Shown: positions 16,078 to 25,637, counted from the first letter of the stretch. The stretch is DNA of 64,000 nt from Pantoea nemavictus (GCF_037479095.1 NZ_JBBGZW010000001.1:2604001-2668000), one strand, 5' to 3'. The notes: a model not told the origin generated them from the sequence alone. A program made the numbers and translations.

Positions 16078-16134
16078 AACATTCCAGCCTCACCATTTAT
16101 TTTTACTTCATCACTGAGATGTGAGATTCATTCA

Positions 16135-16878
16135 ATGTCAGATCAAAAAAAAGGACTGAGCAGAAGACGTTTCCTCGGCGCAGGATCGCTTATTGCACTC
16201 AGTTCCCCCCTAGCTACAGCAGCAACGATCAGCGGTGGTACAGGTACACCATGGACAGCGGATGAGGCATCGCCACCGCCAAAAATAGACCCGCTACAGT
16301 GGGAGTTTTTTACGCCAAAAGAGAGGGTTATTGTTGATGCGTTGGTCGAAACGCTGATCCCAGCCGATGAGCTGAGTCCAAGCGGTAAAGAGGCGGGATG
16401 TACGCTGTTTATTGACCGCCAAATGGCAGGGCGATTTGGTCAGGGTTCTCGTCTTTATATGAATGGACCTTATGGTGCATCACCTCTTGCATCTCAAGGC
16501 AGGCAATCGCCTCTAACGCCCGCTGAGGAGTTTCGCCGCGGTCTGACAGCATTCAATAACTTTTGCATTAAAGAATACAAAAAAGCATTCAACGAGCTGA
16601 CTGAAGATGCACGTGAGGCTGCTCTTCATTTGCTTGAGGCTGGAAAGATCGTTCTGCTGGGCGAAGTCAGTAGCAAAGATTTCTTCAAAACCTTGCTGGC
16701 ACGCACCATGGAAGGCTTTTTTGCCGATCCCGTCTATGGCGGCAACCGCGACATGGTGGGATGGAAAATGATTGGTTATCCCGGCGCGAAATACGACTAC
16801 CTCGATTGGATCGAACGCCATAACGAAACCTATCCACATCCTCCCGTTAGCATCTACGGTTACACGCCCGAGTCCTAA
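16135..16878 (+). CDS. Gluconate 2-dehydrogenase-type small (gamma, subunit 3) subunit with Tat signal
   Basis: A 247-residue protein starting with a twin-arginine signal (SRRRFLGAGSLIALSS), followed by a gluconate 2-dehydrogenase subunit 3 domain (FFTPKERVIVDALVETLIPAD near residues 61-82, DPVYGGNRDMVGWKMIGYPG near 199-218). In the three-subunit membrane complex this subunit helps export the folded flavoprotein by the Tat pathway. The flavoprotein gene starts immediately after its stop codon and the cytochrome gene follows, the standard gamma-alpha-cytochrome order. Operator F precedes it. Such complexes oxidise gluconate, 2-ketogluconate, sorbitol or related compounds in the periplasm. Confidence 0.87.
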   Translation: MSDQKKGLSRRRFLGAGSLIALSSPLATAATISGGTGTPWTADEASPPPKIDPLQWEFFTPKERVIVDALVETLIPADELSPSGKEAGCTLFIDRQMAGRFGQGSRLYMNGPYGASPLASQGRQSPLTPAEEFRRGLTAFNNFCIKEYKKAFNELTEDAREAALHLLEAGKIVLLGEVSSKDFFKTLLARTMEGFFADPVYGGNRDMVGWKMIGYPGAKYDYLDWIERHNETYPHPPVSIYGYTPES

Positions 16879-18654
16879 ATGAATACTGAAATCAAAAAGC
16901 TACCTAAAAAAGATATTGCCATTGTAGGTCTTGGCTGGGCGGGTTCGATCATGGCAATCGAACTTGCCAAAACAGGATTGGATGTCATTGCGTTTGAACG
17001 TGGTCCCTGGCGTGATACCGCTGATGACTTTAACGTTGGCTACGTACAGGACGAACTGCGTTATGTAGTGCAGCAAGAGCTGATGATCACTGCTGCAGAA
17101 GATACTTATACCTTCCGCAATGCGTCTCACCAGACTGCGCTCCCCATACGCGAATATGGCTCCTTCTTGCTGGGCACAGGTCTAGGTGGCTCGGGAGCGC
17201 ACTGGAGCGGTTTGACCTGGCGCTATAACCCGACTGACTTTGAATTACGATCTCATTTAACCCGTCGTTATGGTGAAAAGGCGATTCCAGATGACCTTTT
17301 GATTAAGGATTGGGGTATTACCTATGACGAATTGGAACCTTACTACACCAAATTTGAGCGCATGGCTGGCATTGGTGGTAAAGGCGGCGTCATAAACGGA
17401 CAGGTTCAGGAAGGTGGGAACCCTTTTGAAGGTAATCGCTCAGAAGATTTTCCTTTACCGCCAATGAAGATGACCTTTGCGGCAAAGCTGTTTGCTGAGT
17501 CAGCCAGAAAAATAGGTATGAAGCCTTTCCCGACGCCAAGCGCGAATGCGTCGGGTGTTTACACCAATACCTATGGTGTAACGATGGCACCTTGCACTTA
17601 CTGTGGATACTGCTCGCGTTGCGGATGTGCCAATTACTCCAAATCAACCCCGCAAACCAATATCATCCCTGCGCTTATGCGTTACTCCAACTTTACGGCT
17701 CAGGTTCAATCTGAAGTTCTGCATGTTGTGATGGATGAAAGCGGAAAAGTTGCTACTGGCGTGGTTTATATTGATGCCAGTGGGCAACGCTACGAGCAGC
17801 CAGCTGACCTGGTGATTCTGACCGCGTTTACCATACCAAATGTACGCTTGCTGTTTGCCTCTGGGATTGGCGAACCTTACGATCCAAAAACCGGTAAAGG
17901 GCTGATTGGTAAAAATTACGCCTACCAAACCAACTCCAGTATTCAGCTATTTTTTGAAGATAAAAACTTCAATCCGTTTATTTCCGGTGGTGGTGTTGGT
18001 CAGGGTGTCGATGAATACAACGGTGACAACTTTGACCATAAGGAATTGGGCTTTTTTGGTGGCGCTTGCATCATGTCGAATGTCACCAGTGGATGGCCAA
18101 TTACCAATCGTATGACGCCGCCAGGTACGCCCAAATGGGGCCGTGAATGGAAAAAAGCGACCAAACAACACTACCTGAGTACGACGGTGGTCAGGACGCA
18201 GGGAAGTTCTTACCCCACGCGGTCAAACTACCTCGATCTCGATCCTACTTATAAAGACCGTCATGGCCGTAGCATGATGCGCCTGACGTTCGACTTCCCA
18301 GAAAATGACTTGAAGATGTCTGCTTACGTTACCAATAAGGCGCTGGATGTCGCGAAAGCCATGGGTGCCAGCCAAACCGTTATGCACGTGCCACAAGGGC
18401 CTTACAATATTGTTCCTTTCCAAAGTACGCATAATACGGGCGGAGCGATTATGGGAGAGTCGCCCAAAGACAGCGTCGTGAATAAATACCTGCAATCCTG
18501 GGATGTGCCCAATTTGTTTGTCATTGGTGGATCAGCGTTTCCGCAAAACGCGGGATATAACCCAACCGCAACTGTTGGCGCACTGGCCTATTGGGCCGCA
18601 GATGCCATCGTCAAACAGTATCTCAAGCAACCCGGTCCATTGGTGCAGGCATAA
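16879..18654 (+). CDS. GMC-family flavoprotein subunit of a gluconate-dehydrogenase-type complex
   Basis: A 591-residue GMC oxidoreductase. The FAD-binding Rossmann motif is IVGLGWAGSIMAIELAKTG near residues 15-33. LGGSGAHWSGLTWR follows, then the cysteine cluster PCTYCGYCSRCGC near residues 237-249 (binds an Fe-S cluster in related FAD-dependent dehydrogenases), and near the C-terminus FQSTHNTGGAIMG and NPTATVGALAYWAAD. It oxidises a sugar or sugar acid in the periplasm and passes electrons to the cytochrome subunit and quinone. It has no signal peptide of its own, consistent with Tat co-export with the small subunit. The next gene overlaps its stop (TAATG). The substrate cannot be read from the sequence; gluconate is one possibility. 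Confidence 0.88.
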   Translation: MNTEIKKLPKKDIAIVGLGWAGSIMAIELAKTGLDVIAFERGPWRDTADDFNVGYVQDELRYVVQQELMITAAEDTYTFRNASHQTALPIREYGSFLLGTGLGGSGAHWSGLTWRYNPTDFELRSHLTRRYGEKAIPDDLLIKDWGITYDELEPYYTKFERMAGIGGKGGVINGQVQEGGNPFEGNRSEDFPLPPMKMTFAAKLFAESARKIGMKPFPTPSANASGVYTNTYGVTMAPCTYCGYCSRCGCANYSKSTPQTNIIPALMRYSNFTAQVQSEVLHVVMDESGKVATGVVYIDASGQRYEQPADLVILTAFTIPNVRLLFASGIGEPYDPKTGKGLIGKNYAYQTNSSIQLFFEDKNFNPFISGGGVGQGVDEYNGDNFDHKELGFFGGACIMSNVTSGWPITNRMTPPGTPKWGREWKKATKQHYLSTTVVRTQGSSYPTRSNYLDLDPTYKDRHGRSMMRLTFDFPENDLKMSAYVTNKALDVAKAMGASQTVMHVPQGPYNIVPFQSTHNTGGAIMGESPKDSVVNKYLQSWDVPNLFVIGGSAFPQNAGYNPTATVGALAYWAADAIVKQYLKQPGPLVQA

Positions 18655-19886
18655 TGAAAACCGTTAAACCGATAATAACTGCCACTCTACTTGCTGTTTT
18701 GAGTGGGATGAACGTCAGCTATGCGGCCAATACCTTCTTCCCAGACATTGAAAAGGGGCGCTATCTCGCCACGGTTGGCGATTGTACGGCGTGTCATACG
18801 CCAGAAGGGGCTAAACCGATGTCAGGGGGAAAGGCGATTGAAACCCCATTTGGCAATCTCATTGCACCCAATCTAACGCCAGATCGTGAAACCGGCATTG
18901 GCGCCTGGACAGATGACCAGTTCCTGCGTGCGATGCAGGAAGGGATTGGGCATAACGGTGAATACCTTTACGGTGCATTTCCTTACACGGCCTACACCAA
19001 AGTTTCAAAGCCCGACCTGCTGGCAATCAGAGCGTATCTCAATACTTTAGAACCGGTGCACAACAAGGTTGAGTCAAATCAGCTGCCATTCCCGTTCAAT
19101 ATTCGGGAAAGCCTGATGGGCTGGAACTTGCTCTTCTTCAAGAAAGGAGAGTTTAAACCGGATCCAACTCAGAGTGCGGAATGGAATCGTGGAGCGTATC
19201 TAGCTGAAGGTCTGGCGCACTGCTCGACATGCCATAACAGCAAGAACTTCCTGGGTGGAGATACCAGTGATGGACATCTTCGGGGTTACACCCTTCAGGG
19301 ATGGGTTGCGCCAACCATCACAGGCGATAAATATCAGGGCCTCGGCAACTGGAAGGCGGAAGACATCGTCGAATATCTCAGAACCGGCAGGAACCAGTTT
19401 GCAGCAGCGTCAGGTCCTATGGCCGAAGTAATAACTAATTCAACGCAGCATATGCAAAGCGATGATTTACGTGCGATAGCCATCTATTTGCTCAGTCAAA
19501 AAGCCGATATCAAACCGCCTAAGCCGGTGAGTCCAGATGATGAAGCGATGAAGCTTGGCCAGCAGGTATACGCCGTCAACTGCTCAGCGTGTCACATGGC
19601 AAATGGTGAAGGTGTAGCAAAAATGTTCCCTTCATTAAAGGGCAGCGGTTCTGTTCTGGCCGATGATCCTGCCACATTGACGCGCGTTATTTTACGCGGC
19701 GCGAAAGCTGTCTCAACCGATGCGGCACCTACAGGCCCAGCAATGCCTGCATTTGCCTGGCGTTTAAGTGACAAAGATGCGGCTGCAGTAATGACATTCG
19801 TCCGCAACAGTTGGGGAAATGCCGCTCCGCCAGTGTCATCCAGCGTGGTGACTAAAGCGCGTCAAGAGGCTCAGGCCAATCCGTAA
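18654..19886 (+). CDS. Triheme cytochrome c subunit of the dehydrogenase complex
   Basis: A 410-residue exported cytochrome with signal peptide (MKTVKPIITATLLAVLSGMN, cleavage after about residue 25) and three c-type heme motifs: CTACH (44-48), CSTCH (189-193) and CSACH (309-313). It carries electrons from the flavoprotein to ubiquinone. The ATG at 18654 overlaps the flavoprotein stop codon by one base; the longer in-frame reading from 18591 would lie inside the flavoprotein gene. Length and heme spacing match the cytochrome subunits of gluconate, 2-ketogluconate and alcohol dehydrogenases of acetic-acid and enteric bacteria. Confidence 0.9.
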   Translation: MKTVKPIITATLLAVLSGMNVSYAANTFFPDIEKGRYLATVGDCTACHTPEGAKPMSGGKAIETPFGNLIAPNLTPDRETGIGAWTDDQFLRAMQEGIGHNGEYLYGAFPYTAYTKVSKPDLLAIRAYLNTLEPVHNKVESNQLPFPFNIRESLMGWNLLFFKKGEFKPDPTQSAEWNRGAYLAEGLAHCSTCHNSKNFLGGDTSDGHLRGYTLQGWVAPTITGDKYQGLGNWKAEDIVEYLRTGRNQFAAASGPMAEVITNSTQHMQSDDLRAIAIYLLSQKADIKPPKPVSPDDEAMKLGQQVYAVNCSACHMANGEGVAKMFPSLKGSGSVLADDPATLTRVILRGAKAVSTDAAPTGPAMPAFAWRLSDKDAAAVMTFVRNSWGNAAPPVSSSVVTKARQEAQANP

Positions 19887-19917
19887 TAATTTGAGAGACT
19901 GAAAGGAACTCACCGTA

Positions 19918-21321
19918 ATGAATCACAGCTGCCATAGCGGCAACCCAACTTCTGGTAATGGCGTCTGGCTGGCGTTATTGGTGGCTGTCACATTTTTTAT
20001 GGAGAATCTCGACGCCACGGTTATTGCAACCGCGATCCCCCAAATGGCCAAAGATTTTAGCGTTAGCCCGGTTGAACTGAATATCGGCATTAGCGCCTAT
20101 CTTCTCGCCGTGGCCATCTTTATCCCCATCAGTGGTTGGCTGGCTGGTCGCATTGGTGCCCGATACGTTTTCGCTGGTGCGATTCTGCTATTTACGCTTG
20201 CTTCAATAATGTGTGGTCTGAGTAACGATTTAGCGATGTTCACTTTAAGCCGGGTGCTGCAAGGTGTTGGTGGCGCGCTAATGGTACCGGTTGGTCGAAT
20301 GGTGGTACTCAGGATGACGGCCAAAAAAGACATGGTGAAAACCATCGCGTTTATATCATGGCCTGGATTGATTGCTCCTGTGCTGGGACCGCCGTTTGGT
20401 GGCCTAATCGTGACTTACAGCCATTGGTCATGGATATTCTGGCTGAATATCCCTTTAGGTCTTATCGCCCTCGTCGCGACATTTTTCCTCGTGCCGCAAA
20501 CCAAAGATGTTATCAAGCGTCACTTTGACGTGAAGGGCTTTATTTACACGGCAGCGGCGTGCGTGATGCTGATCGTTGGATTGGAGTTTCTTGGTCACAG
20601 CAAAGTTGAAAGCGGCTTTATGTTGATCGCTGGCGGCATCTTATTTGGTCTACTTACTTTCCGTCACAGCCTGAACCATAGACATCCGCTATTGCCTTTT
20701 AATGTCATGACGATTACCACATTCAGAAGCGCAGTAATAGGCGGTTCATTCTTCCGGGCATCCATTAATGCCATTCCGTTTTTGTTACCCTTGTTGTTTC
20801 AGATCAGTTTTGGCTGGAGCGCGGTAGAGGCAGGCTCAATGGTGCTATGGGTCTTTGCGGGGAATCTTGCAATGAAGCCTGCGACTACCTGGCTAATGAA
20901 ACGGTGGGGCTTTAGACGCTTACTGTTAGGGAATGGAGTTATAAGTCTATTCGCTATTTTGAGTTGCGCGATGCTGGATCCGGGCATGGGCTATTTCACT
21001 ATTGCTTTAATATTATTTGTCGGGGGACTTACGCGCTCCCTCCAGTTCAGTTGCTATAACAGTCTTGGCTTCGCGGATATACCTCAGGAAAAGATGAGTG
21101 ATGCATCCGTAATTTTTAGTATTTTCTTCCAGTTCGCAATGAGCGCAGGCATAGCTATCTCAGCACTGGCGCTGCGAATGTCGATGCTGTGGAATCACCA
21201 TCACTCACCACTGCAAGCGGATGTTAAGTTGGCTTTTATCGGGGTATCACTCCTGGTGATATTTTCCATGATTGATGTCTATCGGCTTGAGAGAAACGCA
21301 GGTGAGCAGGTGCTTAATTAA
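19918..21321 (+). CDS. MFS transporter of the DHA2 (EmrB/QacA-like) group
   Basis: A 467-residue integral membrane protein with about 13-14 hydrophobic segments. It has NLDATVIATAIPQMAKDF in TM1, SAYLLAVAIFIPISGWLAGR in TM2/loop 2-3 and a typical motif-C region (GLIAPVLGPPFGG). This is the DHA2 drug:H+ antiporter group. It follows the cytochrome gene by 31 bases with an AGGA ribosome-binding site and is probably the last gene of the operon. That suggests a metabolic export or import role, for example movement of the keto-acid product, rather than drug resistance. Substrate inferred. Confidence 0.83.
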   Translation: MNHSCHSGNPTSGNGVWLALLVAVTFFMENLDATVIATAIPQMAKDFSVSPVELNIGISAYLLAVAIFIPISGWLAGRIGARYVFAGAILLFTLASIMCGLSNDLAMFTLSRVLQGVGGALMVPVGRMVVLRMTAKKDMVKTIAFISWPGLIAPVLGPPFGGLIVTYSHWSWIFWLNIPLGLIALVATFFLVPQTKDVIKRHFDVKGFIYTAAACVMLIVGLEFLGHSKVESGFMLIAGGILFGLLTFRHSLNHRHPLLPFNVMTITTFRSAVIGGSFFRASINAIPFLLPLLFQISFGWSAVEAGSMVLWVFAGNLAMKPATTWLMKRWGFRRLLLGNGVISLFAILSCAMLDPGMGYFTIALILFVGGLTRSLQFSCYNSLGFADIPQEKMSDASVIFSIFFQFAMSAGIAISALALRMSMLWNHHHSPLQADVKLAFIGVSLLVIFSMIDVYRLERNAGEQVLN

Positions 21322-21343
21322 TTGAGAACGGAGAGGGAGTTGA

Positions 21344-21415
21344 ATGGCCATTGCAAAAAAACACGTATTCATTGCTCATTCGAGCAGAAGCGAAACAGCA
21401 ATCACCGAAGTTTGA
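21344..21415 (+). CDS. Possible 23-residue small ORF after the DHA2 gene
   Basis: ATG at 21344 with a GAGAGGGAG ribosome-binding sequence upstream and a stop at 21413-21415 encodes a 23-residue basic peptide (MAIAKKHVFIAHSSRSETAI...). It has no recognisable family. The good ribosome-binding site is the only support, so this may be chance. Confidence 0.2.
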   Translation: MAIAKKHVFIAHSSRSETAITEV

Positions 21416-21475
21416 CAAAACCTGAGGTTTGGTTGACAGATGTCATAATGATTGCAATTATTTACGCCAACGAGA

Positions 21476-21505
21476 AAAGGGCATCAGCGCTAACTGATAC
21501 CCTTT
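21476..21505 (+). terminator. Terminator-like hairpin
   Basis: AAAGGGCATCAG, six-base loop, CTGATACCCTTT: a 12-bp stem with one mismatch followed by a short pyrimidine stretch. Probably ends the DHA2 operon transcript or a short local transcript. Confidence 0.6.
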
Positions 21506-21629
21506 CTTGAAGATTTTTATGTTCAATCTTGGATGTTGCATCTACACATGCAGCCATCGTTGCTTTGAACACCATCTTCGTTTAGACACCCGTTAGAGAT
21601 CTCACTTCTAACCAGTGTGCTTCGATGTA

Positions 21630-21705
21630 TGGTGCCCGGACGCGGAATCGAACCACGGACACGGGGATTTTCAATCCCCTGCTCTACCGACTGAGCTATC
21701 CGGGC
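21630..21705 (-). tRNA. tRNA-Phe (GAA)
   Basis: A 76-base tRNA on the minus strand: acceptor GCCCGGA pairing with TCCGGGC, D-arm TAGCTCAGTCGGTAGAGCA, anticodon loop TTGAAAA with anticodon GAA, T-arm with GGTTCGATTCC, and an encoded 3' CCA. It corresponds to pheU/pheV of E. coli. E. coli pheU lies next to yjdC-dsbD exactly as here. Its 3' end points left, toward the accessory catabolic block; tRNA-Phe 3' ends are common integration sites. Confidence 0.97.
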
Positions 21706-21813
21706 AACGGGGCGCATTAAACCTTAATGGCTCTCAGTCGTCAACGGCTTTCGTCAAAAAAGCGTAGCAATCGTGATTGATTGCTTGCTTTTCAGACAAG
21801 ATGGATAAAAAGG

Positions 21814-22392
21814 CTACGCCAGTGCGCCGTTCTGACGACACAGCGCAATGCCGAGCACATCTTCCGCTAAGCGGCGCGCCGTTTCCACATCCTGTACATT
21901 GCGTTTCACCAGCAGCTTGCTCAGACAACCTTCCAGAATCAGCTCCATCTGATCGGCCACCATGGTGGGATTATCCAGCGCTAAATCGACCAGGATTTCG
22001 TGGGTAAACTGCCATGAGCTGCGTTTTTGCTGTTCAGCTAACTGATGCACAGGGTGATCGGGCTGGGGATAGAAGCTGCACGCGGCGATGAACAGGCAGC
22101 CGGGAAAGCGGCTTTTGCTAACGTATTCACTTAATACCTGGTAGCGTGCCAGCAGCTTTTGTTCGGCGCTGAGATGTTCATTAAGCTGCACCTGGCGGCG
22201 CCAGCTATCGATTTGCTGGCCATGATAGCGCAGCGCATCGTACAGCAGGGCATCACGATCGGGCCAGAAGCGCGTTAACTGCTCTGCTTCCAGACCGCTT
22301 TCACCCGCCAGCTGCGTTAAAGACGTGGTGGCGGCCAGGCCGCTCTGTTCGAGCACATTCAGCGCATGCTCGAGTATTTGTTCACGTTGCAA
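21814..22392 (-). CDS. yjdC: TetR-family regulator YjdC
   Basis: A 192-residue TetR-type protein. The N-terminal helix-turn-helix (residues about 1-47) contains [16 protein letters not shown] and [20 protein letters not shown], followed by an all-helical ligand/dimerisation domain. It lies 66 bases downstream of dsbD on the same strand and next to tRNA-Phe, the same position as yjdC in E. coli. Probably co-transcribed with dsbD. Its ligand and targets are not known from sequence. Confidence 0.85.
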   Translation of the reverse strand: MQREQILEHALNVLEQSGLAATTSLTQLAGESGLEAEQLTRFWPDRDALLYDALRYHGQQIDSWRRQVQLNEHLSAEQKLLARYQVLSEYVSKSRFPGCLFIAACSFYPQPDHPVHQLAEQQKRSSWQFTHEILVDLALDNPTMVADQMELILEGCLSKLLVKRNVQDVETARRLAEDVLGIALCRQNGALA

Positions 22393-22458
22393 GTGACTCT
22401 CCTCTGGAATGCGGGCCCGCTCGCGGACAAACGGGCAGTGTCCTGCAGACAGTGTCGT

Positions 22459-24156
22459 TTAACGCGACACATTGTGCAAATGCGCGCGGAAATCGGCGGC
22501 GTTGAGGAAGCCGGTGACACGCGAATCGGGAATCTCTTTGCCTTGCGCATCGAAGAACAGAATGGTCGGCAAGCCTAAAACCTGCAGATGCTGCAACAGC
22601 GCGTTATCCTGCGCGTTGTTGGCGGTAACGTTGGCTTGTAGCAGCTGCACCTGGCTCAACGCGCTGCGCACGCCATCATCGCTGAAGGTATATTTCTCGA
22701 ACTCTTTGCAGGCGACGCACCAGTCGGCATACAAATCGACCATGGTGATACGGCCTTGCGCCTGCTGCAGCGCGTTATCGAGCTGCTCGCTGCTGGTAAT
22801 GGTCTGGAACGGCAAATGCGCCACGGTTTGCACACTGCTGCTGCCGAATGCCCAATCCTGTAAGGGGCGAGCACTCACCAGCGCGGCGGCCAGCATGATG
22901 ATTTGCAGCACGCGCCATTTGCCGGTCGCCCGCAGGCTGAGGCTGAATGCCCAGGCAAAAAACGCCACGCCGAGCAGACTCCACAGACGCAAGCCCCAAA
23001 CGTCGCCAATCACCCGCTCCAGCAGGAACACCGGCAGCGCCAGAATCACAAAGCCAAAGCCCTCTTTGACCGTTTGCATCCACGGCCCGCTTTTCGGCAG
23101 CAGCTTATTACCAAACATCGTCACGGCAATCAGCGGCAGGCCCATCCCGAAGGCATACAGCCACAGCGTGCCGGCCCCGGCCCATAGATTTCCGCTCTGT
23201 GCGATATACAGCAGAATGGCGCTGAGCGGTGCGGTGGTGCAGGGGGAACAAATCAGCCCAGCCAGCGCGCCCATCATAAAGACGCCCGGCAGCGATCCGC
23301 CTTGCTGACGATTGCTCCACAAGGTGAGGCGGGTTTGCAGGCCAGAGGGCAACTGCAGCGAGAACAAGCCAAACATCGACAGCGCCAGCACGATGAACAG
23401 CGCCGATAGGCCAATCAGCACGTAAGGATGCTGTAGCGCCGCCTGGAAGCGTAGTCCTGCTGCCGCAACGACCATGCCGAGCACGGTGTAAGTCAGCGCC
23501 ATGCCCTGCACATAGACCATTGCCAGCGCGAACAGACGGCCCATCGAATAGCGGCGCGGGCCACCCAAAATGATGCTGGAGATCAGCGGATACATCGGCA
23601 GTACGCACGGCGTGAAGGCCACGCCGATACCAATCAGCAGTGCCCACAGCGGAGAAAACGGCAGCGGCGTACTTTGATGGGTTGGCTGCGCGCGGGCAGC
23701 GGGCGCATCCTGATTGGCGGCCACCGCGCTGAGCGGCACACTGCGGGTTTCGGGCGGATAGCAGAATCCGGCGGCGGCGCAGCCCTGATACGTCACGGTG
23801 ACGGTCGCGCCGGCATCGGCCTGGCGTAGGGTGACCGGCAGCTGCAGATCCTGCGGATAGATTTCACTTTTCCCGTAAAACTCATCTTCATGCGGCTGGC
23901 CCGGCGGCAAGCTCAGCGGAGCAATCTGCGCTTTTTGCGGCGTGACGTGAATTTGCTGGCGATAGAGATAGTAGCCATCTTTCACTTTCCAGCTCAGCGT
24001 CAGCTGATTTCCCTGCTGGCTGAAATCGAAGCCAAATGCCTGATCAACCGGCACAAAGCGGCTGTTGTTATTGGGAGAGAAAAGTGAGGCTTGTGCCGAA
24101 AGGCAAAAGGTCAGTGCCAGGCAAAAGCCGGCAAGGCGTAAAAGTCGAGCAGCCAT
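22459..24156 (-). CDS. dsbD: Thiol:disulfide interchange protein DsbD
   Basis: A 565-residue inner-membrane protein that moves reducing power from cytoplasmic thioredoxin to periplasmic DsbC, DsbG and CcmG. It has a signal peptide ([23 protein letters not shown]). The N-terminal alpha domain has the redox cysteines GCAAAGFC; the eight-TM beta domain has [11 protein letters not shown] and [11 protein letters not shown]; the C-terminal thioredoxin-like gamma domain has WCVACK. ATG at 24154-24156 chosen because it gives the signal peptide and exactly the E. coli length; a GTG 60 bases upstream does not. Upstream neighbour is dcuA; E. coli has cutA between them, absent here. Confidence 0.96.
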   Translation of the reverse strand: MAARLLRLAGFCLALTFCLSAQASLFSPNNNSRFVPVDQAFGFDFSQQGNQLTLSWKVKDGYYLYRQQIHVTPQKAQIAPLSLPPGQPHEDEFYGKSEIYPQDLQLPVTLRQADAGATVTVTYQGCAAAGFCYPPETRSVPLSAVAANQDAPAARAQPTHQSTPLPFSPLWALLIGIGVAFTPCVLPMYPLISSIILGGPRRYSMGRLFALAMVYVQGMALTYTVLGMVVAAAGLRFQAALQHPYVLIGLSALFIVLALSMFGLFSLQLPSGLQTRLTLWSNRQQGGSLPGVFMMGALAGLICSPCTTAPLSAILLYIAQSGNLWAGAGTLWLYAFGMGLPLIAVTMFGNKLLPKSGPWMQTVKEGFGFVILALPVFLLERVIGDVWGLRLWSLLGVAFFAWAFSLSLRATGKWRVLQIIMLAAALVSARPLQDWAFGSSSVQTVAHLPFQTITSSEQLDNALQQAQGRITMVDLYADWCVACKEFEKYTFSDDGVRSALSQVQLLQANVTANNAQDNALLQHLQVLGLPTILFFDAQGKEIPDSRVTGFLNAADFRAHLHNVSR

Positions 24157-24239
24157 AACGAATGAATTAGCTCCGGTGGCGAATAGGCCGCGATGATAGC
24201 ACGGCCGCCTCGCCACGAGGTTTTCAGGATGTAACGGCG

Positions 24240-25541
24240 CTACAAAATCAGGCTACCAAACAGGAAACCAAACGCCACCGAGAAGGCAATCGCCAACACG
24301 CCGGGGATAATAAAGGAGTGGTTAAACACAAACTTACCGATACGGGTTGAGCCGGTATCATCCATTTCCACCGCAGCCAGCAGCGTTGGATAGGTTGGCA
24401 GCACGAACAGCGCGGAAACGGCGGCAAAAGATGCTACCGCCGCCAGCGGCGATACACCGAGCATCAGCGCGGCGGGCATTAGCGCTTTGGTGGTAGCGGC
24501 CTGCGAATAGAGCAGCGTGGCGGCGAAGAACAGCACCAGCGCTAGCATCCATGGATAACCTTGCAGCATGTCACCAGCCAGGTTTTGAATATCGGCCAGG
24601 TGCGCTTTGACGAAGGTATCACCCAGCCAGGCTACGCCCATCACGCAGATACAGGCGCTCATGCCTGATTTGAAGGTACTGGCGCTGAGAATCTCACCGG
24701 TATCGACTTTGCAGGTCAGGCAAATCAGCGTGGCAACGGTTAGCATAAACACCACGATGGCTTCGTTGCGCGGCAGCACCGGATTGCTGATGAGGCCCAC
24801 GCTGTCGCTGATGGCGGTGGCGTAGAGCACCACGGCGGCGATACCGATCAGGAACAGCAGCACCGCGCGTTTCGCGCCCGGTTTGATGTCATACACCTGC
24901 TCGCCGCGCAGTTTCACTTCGCCTTTGGCTACACGCGCCTGGTAAACCTCATCATCCTTTAACTCCTTGCCGAGGAAACTGGTGATGATGGCAGCACAGA
25001 AGATCGCCGCCATGGTGGAGGGCAGCGCCACGCCGAGCAGCGCCAGATAACTCACCCCGTGCGGCTCGAGAATCGAGGCGAAGAACACCACCGCTGCCGA
25101 GAGCGGCGAAGCGGTGATGGCGATCTGCGAGGCGACAACTGCTATCGACAGCGGGCGCGAAGGGCGCACGCCTTGCTCTTTCGCCACTTCGGCAATCACC
25201 GGCAAGGTAGAGAATGCGGTGTGACCGGTACCGGCCAGCAGCGTCATGACGTAAGTGACCAGCGGTGCGAGGAAGGTGACGTAGCGGGGATGGCGGCGCA
25301 GCAGGCGCTCTGCTAATCCCACCAGATAATCAAGACCGCCGGCGATCTGCATCGCGGCAATCGCGGCAATCACCGCCATGATAATTTCGATCACATCGAA
25401 AGGAATGGCACCGGGCTTTAAACCGCAAAACAGCGTCAGCGCCAGCACACCTAAACCGCCCGCGAAACCAATGCCGATGCCGCCAAGACGTGCACCGAGC
25501 CAGATCGCCAGCAGGACAATAACCAACTCCACTACTACCAT
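24240..25541 (-). CDS. dcuA: Anaerobic C4-dicarboxylate transporter DcuA
   Basis: A 433-residue Dcu-family inner-membrane carrier with about ten TM segments. It starts [20 protein letters not shown] and contains [42 protein letters not shown] and [21 protein letters not shown], and ends with [10 protein letters not shown]. It exchanges fumarate, malate or aspartate for succinate. ATG at 25539-25541 chosen, with GGAG eight bases upstream; a GTG three codons earlier is less likely. It lies 117 bases downstream of aspA on the same strand, with a terminator-like hairpin between. Aspartase and DcuA together convert imported aspartate to fumarate and exchange the products. Confidence 0.95.
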   Translation of the reverse strand: MVVVELVIVLLAIWLGARLGGIGIGFAGGLGVLALTLFCGLKPGAIPFDVIEIIMAVIAAIAAMQIAGGLDYLVGLAERLLRRHPRYVTFLAPLVTYVMTLLAGTGHTAFSTLPVIAEVAKEQGVRPSRPLSIAVVASQIAITASPLSAAVVFFASILEPHGVSYLALLGVALPSTMAAIFCAAIITSFLGKELKDDEVYQARVAKGEVKLRGEQVYDIKPGAKRAVLLFLIGIAAVVLYATAISDSVGLISNPVLPRNEAIVVFMLTVATLICLTCKVDTGEILSASTFKSGMSACICVMGVAWLGDTFVKAHLADIQNLAGDMLQGYPWMLALVLFFAATLLYSQAATTKALMPAALMLGVSPLAAVASFAAVSALFVLPTYPTLLAAVEMDDTGSTRIGKFVFNHSFIIPGVLAIAFSVAFGFLFGSLIL

Positions 25542-25601
25542 TCGTTCCACTCCCTGAGCCGTGGAAAAATCCCGACTCTTAAAGTTGTAGCCGCCAAAAT
25601 G

Positions 25602-25637
25602 AAAAAAGCACGCCGCATTGTATCGGGGCGTGCTTTT
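25602..25637 (-). terminator. Terminator between aspA and dcuA
   Basis: Read on the minus strand: AAAGCACGCC, an eleven- to twelve-base loop, GGCGTGCTTT followed by T residues. It lies between the aspA stop and the dcuA start, so it probably attenuates readthrough into dcuA. Confidence 0.75.

Larger units (their letters stand above)
15745..16134. promoter_or_regulatory. Divergent control region between GntR regulator and gluconate-dehydrogenase-type operon
   Basis: 390 AT-rich bases without a gene. It holds operator copies E (15796-15819) and F (16054-16077) plus two extra half sites (AAATGCAG-like) near 15770 and 15826. No CRP-like palindrome is apparent here, unlike the other two control regions. 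Confidence 0.6.
21322..21629. other. Gene-poor interval between the catabolic block and tRNA-Phe
   Basis: About 308 bases with no established gene. Contents: a possible 23-codon ORF (21344-21415), a promoter-like pair (TTGACA at 21433-21438 and AATTAT at 21456-21461, 17-base spacing), a terminator-like hairpin (21476-21505) and unassigned sequence up to the tRNA 3' end. No integrase gene and no second copy of the tRNA 3' end were seen. Confidence 0.5.

Noticed and set aside
21523..21717. Minus-strand open frame covering the tRNA
   Set aside because: Translation of a tRNA gene, a common artefact.
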